From assembly GCA_015655615.1 (NCBI GenBank), contig JAATES010000064.1, positions 1 to 5,985 on the forward strand: DNA of 5,985 nt, written 5' to 3'. Of this stretch, positions 5,596 to 5,985 are shown in pieces. The position numbers and the translations under genes were made by a program. The DNA comes from Actinomycetales bacterium. Its GTDB lineage: Bacteria > Actinomycetota > Actinomycetes > Actinomycetales > Cellulomonadaceae. The notes beneath the pieces were generated by a model that made no database searches, had not been told where the DNA came from, and saw only the letters and a program-made list of their open reading frames with translations. Positions within the stretch are counted from its first letter, which is position 1. Every line of letters starts with the position of its first letter.

Positions 5596-5985
5596 GCGCG
5601 ACCACCTCGCGACCAGGGCGCCGCGAACCGCGCGAGCAGTCCGACCACCGCGTAGCCCGCCATCGCGACCGCTCCGCAGGCGAGCGCCAGGCCCCAGACG
5701 CGGGCGGCGTTGAGGGTCACCTGGGCACTGGTCATGGCGGGCCCCACCCCAGTGTCCACGCCTCCGAGGTACTCCCCGAGGATCGCGCCCAGGAAGGCGG
5801 CCGGAACCGCGATCTGCAAGGCCGTGAGAATGCTCGGCACGGCAGCGATCAGCCGCACCTTGCGCAGTTGCGTGAAGCGTCCACCACCGTAGACCGCGAC
5901 CACGTCGACGCTGGCCGGGTCGGCGGCCTTGAACCCGAGCAGAGCCCCGACCACGGTGGTGAAGAAGCAGCTCAGGGCCGCCAGG
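5592..5985 (-). CDS. ABC transporter permease, 3' part (cut by window edge)
   Basis: The C-terminal 130 or so residues of a second permease of the same family. The frame stays open through the right edge: codons before an internal GTG at 5954 read LAALSCFFTT, which fits the helix that precedes the EAA loop. The gene therefore starts outside the window and the GTG is not its start. The EAA loop is visible as KAADPASVDVVAVYGGGRF, then KVRLIAAVPSILTALQIAVP. It is followed by GAILGEYLGG, where the paired permease has GALLAEWLAT. A final helix (around ALACGAVAMAGYAVVGLLA) and a basic tail end the protein. Its TGA overlaps the GTG of the next permease. The two are related but clearly different sequences, so this is an old paralogous pair forming a heterodimeric channel rather than a recent duplication. 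The substrate is unknown. Confidence 0.9.
   Translation of the reverse strand, partial: LAALSCFFTTVVGALLGFKAADPASVDVVAVYGGGRFTQLRKVRLIAAVPSILTALQIAVPAAFLGAILGEYLGGVDTGVGPAMTSAQVTLNAARVWGLALACGAVAMAGYAVVGLLARFAAPWSRGGRA

Noticed and set aside
5592..5954. Second permease as a complete 120-residue gene starting at GTG 5954
   Set aside because: The frame continues without a stop to the window edge and encodes conserved permease sequence before that GTG, so the gene is cut by the window, not short.

Overview
The window is high-GC DNA with strong G/C preference at third codon positions. It carries a DUF2510 protein, a CopD-CtaG fusion and a TAGGCT-type -10 element. This fits an actinobacterium (Actinomycetota), possibly a member of the Micrococcales; that finer placement is inference and no rRNA or marker gene is present to test it. 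I see no mobile element, tRNA, rRNA or CRISPR array.

Layout, left to right. A plus-strand gene (97-840) encodes a single-pass membrane protein with an N-terminal DUF2510 domain. It converges, across 31 bp, with a minus-strand polysaccharide pyruvyl transferase family gene (872-1810). A 226-bp divergent intergenic region (1811-2036) separates that gene from a plus-strand biliverdin-forming heme oxygenase (2037-2705). This region is less GC-rich than its surroundings and contains a series of inverted repeats that look like operators or overlapping promoter elements. The heme oxygenase converges, across only 18 bp, with a long minus-strand gene (2724-4694) for a polytopic membrane protein that fuses a CopD-type copper domain to a CtaG/caa3-type cytochrome c oxidase assembly domain. 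Upstream of it on the same strand are two overlapping ABC-transporter permease genes of the nitrate/sulfonate/taurine/thiamine-precursor type (4732-5595 and 5592 to the right edge). The second is cut by the window edge.

How the genes may work together. The heme oxygenase (heme breakdown and iron release) and the CopD-CtaG protein (copper delivery to a heme-copper oxidase) are neighbours that both concern metallo-cofactors, but they lie on opposite strands and I see no shared promoter. The two permeases would form a heterodimeric membrane channel. Their ATPase and binding protein must lie to the right of the window, if they are in this locus, and the substrate cannot be read from the permeases. 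The pyruvyl transferase stands alone here, without glycosyltransferases.

Most of the window is ordinary actinobacterial chromosome. The parts most worth a second look are the palindrome-rich region before the heme oxygenase and the apparently leaderless GTG start of the CopD-CtaG gene. I did not find convincing evidence of an undescribed multi-gene system.
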